Both the position numbers and the translations under genes were made by a program. The notes under the pieces are model-generated. The model worked only from the letters and a program-made list of their open reading frames with translations, was not told where the DNA came from and did no database searches. Below are positions 46,126 to 55,693 of a stretch of DNA of 64,000 bases, piece by piece. The DNA comes from Roseibium polysiphoniae (GTDB lineage: Bacteria; Pseudomonadota; Alphaproteobacteria; Rhizobiales; Stappiaceae). The stretch spans positions 124,001 to 188,000 of the forward strand of contig NZ_JACYXJ010000005.1 in NCBI RefSeq assembly GCF_014842925.1, read 5' to 3'. How positions within the stretch are numbered: position 1 is the stretch's first letter; the number at the start of each line of letters is the position of its first letter.

Positions 46126-46739
46126 CCAATTCCGACGAAACACATGAAGCTGGCCCACCCAAGCGCCGCCTTCCCGTGCTTGTCCTGCTGCCGCTGGTTC
46201 TCTTCGCGGCCCTGGCCGCTCTGTTTCTGTTTCAGCTGACCCTCGGCAACGACCCCAGCACCATCCCCTCTGCGCTGATCGGCAGACCTGTGCCCGAGAC
46301 TGATCTTGCCAGGGTGCCCGACCTTACCAAGAACGGCGTTGAGGTCCCGGGGTTCTCGCGGGATGATCTTTTGGGCAAGGTCTCGGTGGTCAATGTGTTT
46401 GCGTCCTGGTGCGTCCCCTGCCGTCAGGAGCATCCGTTCCTGGAAGATCTTGCGACCCGCAATGGCTTCCAGATGATCGGCATCAACTACAAAGACAAAC
46501 CGGAAAACGCGCGTCGCTTCCTGGGCAGTCTCGGCAATCCCTATGAGCGGGTTGGCGCCGACGAAAAGGGCCGCGCTGCGATCGACTGGGGTGTCTATGG
46601 CGTTCCAGAAACGTTCATCGTCGATGCCACCGGCTTGATCCGCTACAAGTTCATCGGACCCCTGTCCGCGAGCGCTTATGAGGGCACGTTCCTGCCGGAG
46701 CTGCAAAAGGTCCTGGACAGTCCGTCGAGCGCGAACTGA
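46122..46739 (+). CDS. ccmG: Thiol:disulfide interchange protein CcmG/DsbE
   Basis: Membrane-anchored thioredoxin-fold protein that reduces apocytochrome c cysteines before haem attachment. 205 residues; one N-terminal membrane anchor at about residues 18-38, active site WCVPC (Cys97, Cys100) and cis-Pro region GVYGVPETF. ATGA overlap with ccmD. No ccmE, ccmF or ccmH in the window; they must lie elsewhere. Confidence 0.94.
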   Translation: MTNSDETHEAGPPKRRLPVLVLLPLVLFAALAALFLFQLTLGNDPSTIPSALIGRPVPETDLARVPDLTKNGVEVPGFSRDDLLGKVSVVNVFASWCVPCRQEHPFLEDLATRNGFQMIGINYKDKPENARRFLGSLGNPYERVGADEKGRAAIDWGVYGVPETFIVDATGLIRYKFIGPLSASAYEGTFLPELQKVLDSPSSAN

Positions 46740-46834
46740 CGTCGAAAAACGGGACCGAATCCGCCCAGTCACCGCGTCGTGACTGGCTCTTTATCCGCGC
46801 AGCGCCTAACTTCCTTCCATCAGGAACAACGAGG

Positions 46835-47614
46835 ATGGCCCCTATGGGGATGCACATTGAACGCCTGCGCAAGATCTTGCGCAGAACTCTTTTTGGTGCT
46901 GCAAGCGGAATAGTTTTGGCGCCCATGATGATGTTCAGTGCGCAGGCAGGACCTGTCGCCGTCGCCGAGCTTTTCACAAGCCAGGGATGCTCCTCCTGTC
47001 CGCCCGCCGACCGACTTCTGGAACACCTCGCCGAGAAGGGCGACGTGCTGGCACTGTCGCTGCCGGTTGATTATTGGGATTACCTCGGCTGGCGGGATAC
47101 CCTGGCCAGCCCGGATAATTCTGCCCGGCAACGCGCCTATGCTACTCGTCGTGGCGACCGGTCGGTCTACACTCCTCAGATCGTCGTCAACGGCGTCGAG
47201 CATGTCGTCGGCAGCAACGCGCGCGCCGTTGAAAGCGCCCTGGCGCGGGCCACTCCGCTCAACGTTGAGGTCGAGCTCAAACGCAACGACATGGGCATTG
47301 AAGCCAAGGTGGTCGGGAAACTGCCCGAAGGCGTCAAGATGGCGACCGTCTTCTTCGCAAGTGTGATCGAACACGAAGAAGTTGCCGTCGGCCGAGGCGA
47401 AAATGCCGGCGCTTCGATCACCTATGTCAATGTGGTGCGCAACCTCCACCCTATCGGCATGTGGTCGGGCGGAACTGAAACCTTCCGCATGCCCAAGAGC
47501 GAGCTGATGCGCTCGAACGCCGAACGCTGTGCGATCCTGATTCAGCTCGAAGACGAAAACGGCCCCGGACCAATCCTCGGCGCCGGCACAATCGACTGGC
47601 CGCCCGCGAGTTAG
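46835..47614 (+). CDS. DUF1223 family exported protein
   Basis: A 259-residue protein with a signal sequence (FGAASGIVLAPMMMFSAQAG) and a thioredoxin-like body beginning VAVAELFTSQGCSSCPPADRLLEHL, with a CxxC pair. DUF1223 proteins are widespread in alphaproteobacteria; function unknown, probably redox. Several ATGs lie close together (46835, 46844, 46850); the first has AGGA 9 bases upstream. Confidence 0.88.
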   Translation: MAPMGMHIERLRKILRRTLFGAASGIVLAPMMMFSAQAGPVAVAELFTSQGCSSCPPADRLLEHLAEKGDVLALSLPVDYWDYLGWRDTLASPDNSARQRAYATRRGDRSVYTPQIVVNGVEHVVGSNARAVESALARATPLNVEVELKRNDMGIEAKVVGKLPEGVKMATVFFASVIEHEEVAVGRGENAGASITYVNVVRNLHPIGMWSGGTETFRMPKSELMRSNAERCAILIQLEDENGPGPILGAGTIDWPPAS

Positions 47615-47734
47615 GATCCAACACAGATCCTGTTGTGCATCTTGGCCGTTGGGGGTTGCCCTGCCTCCGAAAGCTGATACCCCTTGCGCGTTGACAGCGC
47701 CTGACTCGGCGTCACGCACAAGGGACCCGGCAGA

Positions 47735-48622
47735 ATGGACCTCAGGTTCAAGGTCGCACTCGGCAGCATAGGTATCGGACTGATCGTCCTGGCGATGAAA
47801 TTCGCCGCCTACTATCTGACCGGATCGGTCGCGCTTTATTCCGACGCCCTGGAAACCATTGTCAACGTTGCGTCCTCCATCGCGGCGGTCTTTGCGGTCT
47901 GGTTCGCGTCCAAGCCCGCCGACTCCAACCATCCTTACGGTCACGACAAGGCAGAGTACTTCGCCGCCGTTCTGGTTGGCGTGATGATCGTGCTCGCCGC
48001 CATCTCCATTTTCCGGGCCGCCTGGCTGGGCTACGTCAACGCCTCGAGTGTCACCTATTCCCTATCGGGGCTGGGGATGAATGCGCTTGCAGCGGTCATC
48101 AATGGAGCATGGGCCGCCATTCTTCTGAGGGTCGGTCGGTCGTCCCGCTCGCCAGCACTTGTCGCCGACGGCAAGCATCTGGTTACCGACGTAATCACAT
48201 CTCTGGGCGTTTTGCTTGGCGTCGGGCTTGTCGTATTGACGGGATGGCATGTCCTCGATTCCCTGCTCGCAGCTCTTGTTGGCTTGAACGTCCTTTGGAC
48301 CGGATGGCAGGTGGTGAAGGAAAGCATTTCCGGCCTCATGGATGAGGCGGCCTCCGAAGACGTCCAGGCGACCATCAAGGATCTCATCTCCGAACATGGC
48401 GACGGCGCACTGGAGGCTCACGACCTTAGAACGCGCATCGCCGGACGGGTTACCTTTGTCGACTTCCACCTCGTCGTCCCGGGCGAAATGACTGTCGACA
48501 CCGCTCATGACATTTGCGATCGCATCGAACAGGCCGTCGGCAAGGCCCTGCCCGGCGCCCATGTCACGATCCACGTTGAACCTGAACACAAGGCCAAACA
48601 CTCGGGCATTGTCGTGCTCTAG
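47735..48622 (+). CDS. Cation diffusion facilitator family metal transporter
   Basis: A 295-residue CDF protein exporting divalent metals such as Zn, Fe or Mn. Six hydrophobic segments; TM2 region SVALYSDALETIVNVASSIAAV, the His-containing NHPYGHDKAEYFAA and TM5 AGLVADGKHLVTDV, then a cytoplasmic C-terminal domain with HDICDRIEQAVGKALPGAHVTIHVEP. Metal preference is not predictable by eye. Confidence 0.9.
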   Translation: MDLRFKVALGSIGIGLIVLAMKFAAYYLTGSVALYSDALETIVNVASSIAAVFAVWFASKPADSNHPYGHDKAEYFAAVLVGVMIVLAAISIFRAAWLGYVNASSVTYSLSGLGMNALAAVINGAWAAILLRVGRSSRSPALVADGKHLVTDVITSLGVLLGVGLVVLTGWHVLDSLLAALVGLNVLWTGWQVVKESISGLMDEAASEDVQATIKDLISEHGDGALEAHDLRTRIAGRVTFVDFHLVVPGEMTVDTAHDICDRIEQAVGKALPGAHVTIHVEPEHKAKHSGIVVL

Positions 48623-48742
48623 GCAGTCAGACCCAAAAGGCGCTCGATCTCGGAGAAGGCCTTGCGATTGCCAAGTTTTTCGAAATAGCTCTACACTCAC
48701 CAAACCTTTCAGCATTCCGCGGCCCTGCGGACGGACACTTTC

Positions 48743-49561
48743 ATGCGCAGAAAAGCCGTTTTCGATCACGCCATCCTGATTGTGGGCACCATCGTAATGT
48801 GCGGGCCGCTGCTCGCGGTCTTCCTTGCAACGACCCATGACGCTGCCTCCTTTCGGGAAACAGGCCTGACCCTCATTCCGGGTGGCCACGGTTTGTCAAA
48901 CTACGGTCACCTGCTTCAATCAAAAGGCGGCTTTCGCGGCGACATCACCGCTCTGGGAATGATCTGGAACTCTTTCCTGCTGGGCGCCGGCTTTGCAATG
49001 GCAAAGGTCAGCCTTTCCCTTCTGGCTGCCTATTCTCTGGTCTATTTCAGGTTGCGCTTCGCGGCATTCTTCTTCTGGCTTCTGCTGCTCTCGCTGATGC
49101 TGCCGCTGGAGTCCCGGTTTCTGCCCACTTATGACGTGGTCTCCAGCCTGGGGCTTGTGAACACGCAAGCCGGGCTGATCCTGCCGCTCGCCGCCTCGGG
49201 GATCGGCACCTTCTTTTTCCGCCAATTCCTGCAGAACATCCCGGACAGCATGCTCGAGTCCGCACGCCTAGATGGAGCCGGGCCTTTGAAGTTCCTGCGC
49301 GACATTCTCATCCCACTGTCCATGCCCATGGCGGGGGCCCTTTTTCTGGTCACCTTCGTCAACGGCTGGAACCAGTACCTGTGGCCCGTCATGGTGACGT
49401 CGGAAGAGGCTCGCTACACAATCGTGCGTGGCCTGCAATTCTATGGCCGCTCGAGCCTCACCGGCATGATGCTCGCCTGTCTCGCTGTCCTGCCCCCTGC
49501 CTTGCTGCTGGTGTTCTTCCAGCGCCTCTTCGTCAAAGGCCTGTTCGACGGCAGCCACTAG
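48743..49561 (+). CDS. Sugar/glycerol-phosphate ABC transporter permease (UgpE/MalG type)
   Basis: A 272-residue inner-membrane permease of the carbohydrate ABC importer CUT1 group. Six segments; EAA loop ESARLDGAGPLKFLRDILIPLSMP is typical of MalG/UgpE. The other parts (second permease, ATPase, binding protein) are not next to it, so it is an orphan piece. Similarity is nearest to UgpE by eye. A short minus-strand remnant lies just upstream. Confidence 0.85.
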   Translation: MRRKAVFDHAILIVGTIVMCGPLLAVFLATTHDAASFRETGLTLIPGGHGLSNYGHLLQSKGGFRGDITALGMIWNSFLLGAGFAMAKVSLSLLAAYSLVYFRLRFAAFFFWLLLLSLMLPLESRFLPTYDVVSSLGLVNTQAGLILPLAASGIGTFFFRQFLQNIPDSMLESARLDGAGPLKFLRDILIPLSMPMAGALFLVTFVNGWNQYLWPVMVTSEEARYTIVRGLQFYGRSSLTGMMLACLAVLPPALLLVFFQRLFVKGLFDGSH

Positions 49562-49582
49562 TCCTTCAAAAGAAAGTCTTCC

Positions 49583-50251
49583 ATGTCACTCGCTCGCCAG
49601 CCCATCATCTTCGATTGCGATGGTGTCCTGATCAATTCAGAGGTCATCTATCACGCGGTCGAGATGGAGTTTCTCGGTCAGATCGGCCTGACCTATGAGC
49701 CAATCGCCTATCGCACCCGGTTCACCGGGTTGCATGGCCGCGACTTCATGGCTGCGATCAAGGCAGACTACGCAGCCCTCGCCAAAGGCCCTTTTCCCGA
49801 TGACTTTCAGGAGAGTATGACCACCGAAATGTACCGGCGCATGGAGTCCGAGCTGACGTGCGTTTCAGGCATTCAGAGCTTCCTTGCGCTTCACAAGGGG
49901 CCGCGCGCAGTCGCATCCTCCTCAGGCCTGAAGGGGCTAAAGCGCAAGCTGCAGATCACCGAGCTCGCGGAGCATTTCGACAATCACATCTATTCCGGCG
50001 ACCAGGTCGAGCACGGCAAGCCCGCCCCGGATCTCTTCTTGATGGCGGCGGACCGGATTGGGCAGCCACCAGCAAAGTGCGTTGTCCTCGAAGACAGCAT
50101 CAATGGGGTGAAGGCCGGGGTAGCGGCAGGCATGACGGTCTGGGGCTTCGTGGGCGCGGGCCACGCCGACGACGGACTTGCCGACCGGCTCACAGACGCG
50201 GGCGCTCATGATGTGATCGGCTCATTCCAGCAAATGACCGACCGCCTGTAG
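49583..50251 (+). CDS. HAD family phosphatase (beta-phosphoglucomutase-like)
   Basis: A 222-residue HAD superfamily hydrolase with catalytic Asp11 and Asp13 in DCDGVLINSE, motif II near ASSSG, and motif IV KPAPDLFLMAADRIG...VLEDSINGVKAG. Such proteins dephosphorylate sugar or sugar-alcohol phosphates. It follows the orphan permease by 21 bp and may be in its operon, hinting at a sugar-phosphate substrate. Confidence 0.88.
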   Translation: MSLARQPIIFDCDGVLINSEVIYHAVEMEFLGQIGLTYEPIAYRTRFTGLHGRDFMAAIKADYAALAKGPFPDDFQESMTTEMYRRMESELTCVSGIQSFLALHKGPRAVASSSGLKGLKRKLQITELAEHFDNHIYSGDQVEHGKPAPDLFLMAADRIGQPPAKCVVLEDSINGVKAGVAAGMTVWGFVGAGHADDGLADRLTDAGAHDVIGSFQQMTDRL

Positions 50252-50256
50252 GTCCA

Positions 50257-50291
50257 AATAAAAAGAGCCCGGGGAAAACCCCGGGCTCGAG
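50257..50291 (-). terminator. Terminator of glnK-amtB
   Basis: Perfect stem GAGCCCGGGG / CCCCGGGCTC (50265-50274 with 50279-50288) with a 4-base loop; read on the minus strand it is followed by TTTTTATTT. It sits 40 bp beyond the amtB stop. Confidence 0.9.
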
Positions 50292-50331
50292 TTGCGGCCC
50301 GAACCAAGCAGGCCACTTTGGGAGACGGTAA

Positions 50332-51651
50332 TTACCGTGCGGAGCCGATACCGAACTCCGGATAGGCTTCGACACCAACCTCGACCTTGTCGAGACCAAG
50401 TGCTTCTTCCTCTTCGGAAACCCGGATGCCCATGACGGCCTTCAGGATGAACCAGACAATCGCGGTCGCAACCAGAGTGAACACACCGTAGGCAACGATG
50501 CCGACGAGCTGCGTGCCGTAGGAAGCACCATCGTTGGAGAACGGTACGATGAGCGTGCCCCAGATACCTGCAATGAGGTGAACCGGGATAGCACCGACAA
50601 CATCGTCGATCTTCAACTTGTCGAGCATCGGAACCGCGAAGACCACGATCGCACCACCAACGCCGCCGATGATGACAGCCTGGAGAACGGACGGAGCAAG
50701 CGGCTCAGCAGTGATGGAGACGAGACCGGCCAGAGCACCGTTCAGTGCCATGGTCACGTCGACCTTCTTGTAAAGGACCTGCGTCAGGATCACGGCAACA
50801 ACAACACCAGCTGCAGCAGCCATGTTGGTGTTGGCGAAGATGCGGGACACGTCGGTTACGTCAGCGATCGAGCCCATTGCGAGCTGGGATGCGCCGTTGA
50901 AGCCGAACCAGCCGAGCCACAGGATGAACGTGCCGAGCGTTGCGAGCGGCATGGAAGAACCCGGAAGCGGGGTCACCTGGCCGTTCGGGCCATACTTGCC
51001 CTTACGAGCACCGAGGATGATCGCACCGGACAGAGCAGCCCAGCCACCGACGGAGTGAACGATCGTGGAACCGGCGAAGTCAGAGAAGCCCATTTCGGAC
51101 AGCCAGCCGCCGCCCCACTGCCAGGAACCGGAAATCGGGTAGAGGATACCGGTCAGGATGGCGGTGAAGATCAGGAAAGGCCAAAGCTTGATACGCTCGG
51201 CAACGGTACCGGAAACGATCGACGCGGTTGCTGCTACGAAGACCATCTGGAAGAACCAGTCAGAAGCCGTGGAGTAGCCGGTGTCGAGAGCGTCGCCGCC
51301 GACAGCGTCGAAGGAATATGGACCGAAGGAACCGATGAAGCCGCCGTCAACGCCAGCGTACATCAGGTTGTAACCGGTGATCCAGAACATCAGGCCTGCG
51401 ATGGAATACAAGGTGATGTTCTTGAGGCACTGCATGGAAACGTTCTTGGAACGAACGAGACCAGCTTCGAGCATGGCGAAACCAGCCGCCATCCACATGA
51501 CCAGGAAGCCGCCGATAAGGAACAGCAGCGTGTTAAAGATATAGGCTGTTTCAGGAGATACTGCCGGAGCAGCGTCCTGAGCCATAGCCGGCACGGCCAT
51601 AAGGCCGAGGGCGCCGAGCGAAGCCGCGCTTTTTGCGACGAGTTTGTTCAT
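50332..51651 (-). CDS. amtB: Ammonium transporter
   Basis: Amt/MEP/Rh family ammonium channel in the inner membrane, gated by GlnK. 439 residues with an N-terminal signal-like segment (LGALGLMAVPAMAQ) and 11 membrane segments; family patterns MWMAAGFAMLEAGLVRSKN and DFAGSTIVHSVGGWAALSGA. Start ATG 51651 has GAGGG upstream; an earlier ATG is at 51675. Lies 20 bp after glnK in the same operon. Confidence 0.96.
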   Translation of the reverse strand: MNKLVAKSAASLGALGLMAVPAMAQDAAPAVSPETAYIFNTLLFLIGGFLVMWMAAGFAMLEAGLVRSKNVSMQCLKNITLYSIAGLMFWITGYNLMYAGVDGGFIGSFGPYSFDAVGGDALDTGYSTASDWFFQMVFVAATASIVSGTVAERIKLWPFLIFTAILTGILYPISGSWQWGGGWLSEMGFSDFAGSTIVHSVGGWAALSGAIILGARKGKYGPNGQVTPLPGSSMPLATLGTFILWLGWFGFNGASQLAMGSIADVTDVSRIFANTNMAAAAGVVVAVILTQVLYKKVDVTMALNGALAGLVSITAEPLAPSVLQAVIIGGVGGAIVVFAVPMLDKLKIDDVVGAIPVHLIAGIWGTLIVPFSNDGASYGTQLVGIVAYGVFTLVATAIVWFILKAVMGIRVSEEEEALGLDKVEVGVEAYPEFGIGSAR

Positions 51652-51671
51652 AGTTCTTACCCTCAATACAA

Positions 51672-52448
<777 letters not shown>

Positions 52449-53012
52449 TCAGGCCGAGAACCCACCGTCGGCGAGATAGGCCAGCTCCTCAGGCGTCGAC
52501 ACCCGCCCGAGCACCTCATTTCGGTGTGGGAAGCGCCCAAACCTGCGAATGACATCCATATGGATCAAGGCATAGAGATAGAACTGCTCATGTCCCAGCG
52601 GCCGGGTCAGGTCGATGCTCTTCTCCTGCGCTGCGATATCTTCCGCGTGCTCAAACGGCAGGTAGAAAAAGACCCTCACGTCTTTCGGGAAGGCCTTGTC
52701 GAAGCCTGCCTCTACCGCCTTTTCGGCAAGCGCCAACGCCATCCCGTCACTCTCGAAGGCTCTCGGATCATCCCGATAAACGTTGCGGGAAAACTGATCG
52801 AGAAGGATGATCAGGGCCAGACAGCCATGCGGGGTCTCGCTCCAAAGCTCAAGTTCGCCTGACTTTGCAGCCTCGATTGCCTCGAAAAACCGCGACCGGA
52901 TTTCGGCATCAAACGCATCTGAACGCGCGAACCATTTCTTGGGGCCGGCCTGCCACCAGAACTCGAGGACATCAATCGGTGTGATCGGCGGCAAAGCGTG
53001 CGGTAGGGACAT
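52449..53012 (-). CDS. DUF924 family protein
   Basis: A 187-residue protein of the DUF924 family: VLEFWWQAGPKKWFARSDAFDAEIRSRF, LALIILLDQFSRNVYRDDPRAF and FFYLPFEHAEDI. Helical, TPR-like; function unknown. Start ATG 53012 is preferred because GGAG lies 6 bases upstream; an ATG at 53027 is also in frame. Confidence 0.87.
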   Translation of the reverse strand: MSLPHALPPITPIDVLEFWWQAGPKKWFARSDAFDAEIRSRFFEAIEAAKSGELELWSETPHGCLALIILLDQFSRNVYRDDPRAFESDGMALALAEKAVEAGFDKAFPKDVRVFFYLPFEHAEDIAAQEKSIDLTRPLGHEQFYLYALIHMDVIRRFGRFPHRNEVLGRVSTPEELAYLADGGFSA

Positions 53013-53071
53013 CCTGCACTCCATCAAGAATCGGACGTTGAGAGCTTTATTCGATATATGTACTTGCTAGA

Positions 53072-53338
53072 ATGACAATCCAAGAGCCGAAACCGCCGAG
53101 AGCCAATTTCGTGAGCCAAGACACCATCCTGGACCTCAAGGGTCTGAAATGCCCCCTCCCAGTCCTGAAGACGCGCAAGGCGCTCAGCCGGGTCGAGAGT
53201 GGAACGCGCATGATCGTTCAAACGACCGACCCCATGGCCTTTCTGGATATTCCCCATTTCTGCAATGAAGACGGACACACGCTGGAAAGCTCCGAAAAGG
53301 ATGGCGACAACGGCCGCTTCACGATCATCAAGGCCTGA
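53072..53338 (+). CDS. TusA family sulfurtransferase
   Basis: An 88-residue protein of the TusA/YeeD family, a sulfur carrier. The sulfur-accepting Cys27 lies in LKGLKCPLPVLKTRKAL (CPxP motif); C-terminal half has MAFLDIPHFCNEDGHTLES. The partner and final sulfur acceptor cannot be told. 15 bp before the LMW phosphatase gene. Confidence 0.9.
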   Translation: MTIQEPKPPRANFVSQDTILDLKGLKCPLPVLKTRKALSRVESGTRMIVQTTDPMAFLDIPHFCNEDGHTLESSEKDGDNGRFTIIKA

Positions 53339-53353
53339 CCGGAGCAGCGTCCA

Positions 53354-53818
53354 ATGACCTCAATTCTCTTCGTCTGCCTTGGCAACATATGCCGCTCACC
53401 CTTGGCCGAGGGTATTTTCCGGCACACGCTCAAAGAAGCAGGGCGGATTGAAGGCATTCAGATTGACAGCGCAGGCACTGGAACCTGGCACGAGGGAAAC
53501 CCGCCGGACCCGAGATCCATCGAAGTGGCCACCCGATATGGCATCGACATCTCCGGCCAACGCGCGCGCCAGGTCCGCCAGCAGGACTTTTCAGATTTCG
53601 ACTTGATCCTCGCGATGGACAAGAGCAACCTGTCCAAACTGCGCCAGATCGCCCCCAAAGACGCAACAGCACACCTCCGTCTCTTTCTCGACGCCCCCGA
53701 GCACGAGGTGCCGGACCCCTATTATGGCGGCGATAAGGGCTTTGAAGCCGTTTTTCATATGCTCAGATCGGCAAGCGAGCGCCTGAGCCAGATGCTGGTC
53801 GATCCGCAATCTTCATAA
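53354..53818 (+). CDS. Low-molecular-weight protein-tyrosine phosphatase
   Basis: A 154-residue LMW-PTP. The P-loop CLGNICRS (Cys8, Arg14) fits CxxxxxR and the general-acid loop is VPDPYYGG. May dephosphorylate tyrosine kinases controlling exopolysaccharide, but no kinase is near. Probably co-transcribed with the TusA gene. Confidence 0.92.
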   Translation: MTSILFVCLGNICRSPLAEGIFRHTLKEAGRIEGIQIDSAGTGTWHEGNPPDPRSIEVATRYGIDISGQRARQVRQQDFSDFDLILAMDKSNLSKLRQIAPKDATAHLRLFLDAPEHEVPDPYYGGDKGFEAVFHMLRSASERLSQMLVDPQSS

Positions 53819-53872
53819 TCCCGTCTTGAAGCCTTCGTATTGCAGTGGCAGGCACGAAGGACCGTACAGTTT

Positions 53873-54136
53873 ATGAAGTTGCTCTTTTGGACGCTCGCTC
53901 TGGTCTTGATCGCGCTTGGCCTCGCAACGGTCTGGCTGCCCATCCCGACAGGCGTTCCCCTTCTGGCCCTTGGCATGATTGTTATCATCGCAACCAGCCG
54001 CCAGGCCGCCCGGGCGTTGCGCAATCGCAGGCGCCGAGTTCCGCGCCTCAACAGCCTCTTCACCTGGTTGGAAGACCGCTCCCCCATGCGGTTCGCACGC
54101 ATCTTGAAGCGCACGCGCCCACGCAAGTCCGGCTAG
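53873..54136 (+). CDS. Small membrane protein (PGPGW-like)
   Basis: An 87-residue protein with two hydrophobic segments (about residues 3-19 and 26-41) separated by WLPIPTGVPLLALG, and a very basic C-terminus (RNRRRRVPR, KRTRPRKSG). The layout resembles PGPGW-type transmembrane proteins. Function unknown. ATG 53873 begins the first segment; an ATG at 53840 is in frame. Confidence 0.6.
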   Translation: MKLLFWTLALVLIALGLATVWLPIPTGVPLLALGMIVIIATSRQAARALRNRRRRVPRLNSLFTWLEDRSPMRFARILKRTRPRKSG

Positions 54137-54263
54137 TCGAAGTAATACGTAAGCCATCGCCCAGCCCTTGAACCTCAGCCGGCAGATATCACATCGATTA
54201 ATGGTGGCGTGAGCAGACAACGCTCGTGCCGCCGTCAAAACAATCGATAAAGGGAGTCTCATC

Positions 54264-54716
54264 ATGCCTGGCTTACAGATAGATCACGACGCCTGGGTTC
54301 TGGTCGGCGACGGCGAAAAAGCGCTGGTGTTCCGGAACGAAGGCGACCGGGAATTTCCCAATCTGCAAGTGATCCGCCAGATGGAGAGCGAAAACCCCAA
54401 AACCTCGGAACAGGGCACCGACGCACCGGGCCGCAAAGGTGATGGTCCCGGGCCTCAGAAAAGCTCCATGGAACAAACCGATTGGCACACGCTGGAGAAA
54501 CACCGCTTTGCCAAGGACATGGCGGAGATGCTCTACAAAGCCGCTCACAAGGGCAGGTACGAGAAACTGGTGGTGGCAGCGCCGCCAATGATCCTTGGAG
54601 ACCTGCGCAAGGCCTTCCACAAGGAGGTCAAGGATCGCGTGGTTGCCGAGGTCGACAAGACTCTGACGGGCCATCCGCCAATTGAAATCGAACGCATCCT
54701 GACCCAGAAGTCCTGA
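54264..54716 (+). CDS. Host attachment protein family member
   Basis: A 150-residue protein of the family 'required for attachment to host cells' (PF10116), recognised by WVLVGDGEKALVFRNEGD at the start and KLVVAAPPMILGDLRKAFHKEVKDRVVAEVDKTLTGHPPIEIERIL at the end. Common in rhizobia and other alphaproteobacteria, where the role is unproved. No signal peptide is present. It has a GGGAG Shine-Dalgarno 8 bases upstream. Confidence 0.85.
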   Translation: MPGLQIDHDAWVLVGDGEKALVFRNEGDREFPNLQVIRQMESENPKTSEQGTDAPGRKGDGPGPQKSSMEQTDWHTLEKHRFAKDMAEMLYKAAHKGRYEKLVVAAPPMILGDLRKAFHKEVKDRVVAEVDKTLTGHPPIEIERILTQKS

Positions 54717-54737
54717 AAACCCACACCTGTCTCAGGT

Positions 54738-55598
54738 CTAGTGGTGCTTACCAAACATTCCGACAAAATGACGCATCCGGGCCGCAGCCCGGGTGCCGCC
54801 CCGGTTCATTATCACCTGAAGAATTCGGCCCTTTCGGGTGAACCATTCATCCAGATGAGTGTCGCGCAGCCACGCTGGTGCCTGGACATACAGGATCCGA
54901 TGGACCGCAAGGATCACGAGAAGCGTCAGCCCCCAGGAGATCAGCGTATCCGACAGGAAATGCCCCCCGAACGCGATGCGGTTGAGCGAAAGCAGAAGGC
55001 CGAGCGGCAGCAGAAACGCCAGCAAAGCCAAGCGCCAGGCGACGGGTGCGATGAAAACGGCAGCAACCAGCCACATGCCCGCAGACGCTTCGCCCGAGAC
55101 AAACGAACAGTTGGTATCGCACCAATTTGTTGGCAGCCAGACCGGCTGGTAGGGCATGTCCCCGCCGAAGACATCGACCATCACCGGGCGCGGCCGGCCC
55201 CAGTTGTTCTTCAAGATCAGGTTGACGAGAACACCTGGCCCCAAAATCAGCGTGGTCAACAAGAACACCGGCGCACGCAGGGGCATCAGCGGACTTCGTG
55301 CCGGCAGGAACAGCTTCGCCAGCAGCACGACAACGCTGGTTATCGCGACGATCTTGACGATATGCGGCCCCAGGTGGCGAAACCGGCGCAAGAAGGGGTC
55401 ATTGCGAGCAAAAAATCCGCTTTCATCGCTGTAGAACAGACCGCTGGCCCAAAGATCAACGGCTGGAAAAACGAGAAAAAAAGCTGAGACGGCCACCAGA
55501 TAGAGGCCCACAGCCTTCATCGGATTGGCTGCCACCCAGGCCAAAGGCTTTGCAAAACGATCGGAAATCATGCGCCAATAGGCCTTGCATCGTGTCAT
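54738..55598 (-). CDS. PAP2 superfamily membrane phosphatase
   Basis: A 286-residue polytopic protein of the type-2 phosphatidic acid phosphatase family. Motif 1 KNNWGRPRP and motif 3 RIAFGGHFLSD are intact. Motif 2, normally PSGH, reads VSGEAS with Glu in place of His. Motifs face the periplasm; lipid A or undecaprenyl-phosphate phosphatase is possible (LpxE-like). Divergent from the HCCA-isomerase-like gene. Confidence 0.82.
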   Translation of the reverse strand: MTRCKAYWRMISDRFAKPLAWVAANPMKAVGLYLVAVSAFFLVFPAVDLWASGLFYSDESGFFARNDPFLRRFRHLGPHIVKIVAITSVVVLLAKLFLPARSPLMPLRAPVFLLTTLILGPGVLVNLILKNNWGRPRPVMVDVFGGDMPYQPVWLPTNWCDTNCSFVSGEASAGMWLVAAVFIAPVAWRLALLAFLLPLGLLLSLNRIAFGGHFLSDTLISWGLTLLVILAVHRILYVQAPAWLRDTHLDEWFTRKGRILQVIMNRGGTRAAARMRHFVGMFGKHH

Positions 55599-55693
55599 CC
55601 GCGCTGTTTAACCCATTCGACGCACATGACCAATAAAATCCAATCCATACGCAATCGGAATTTTCTCCAGGAAATCGGAAAGGCAGGCGTTTG

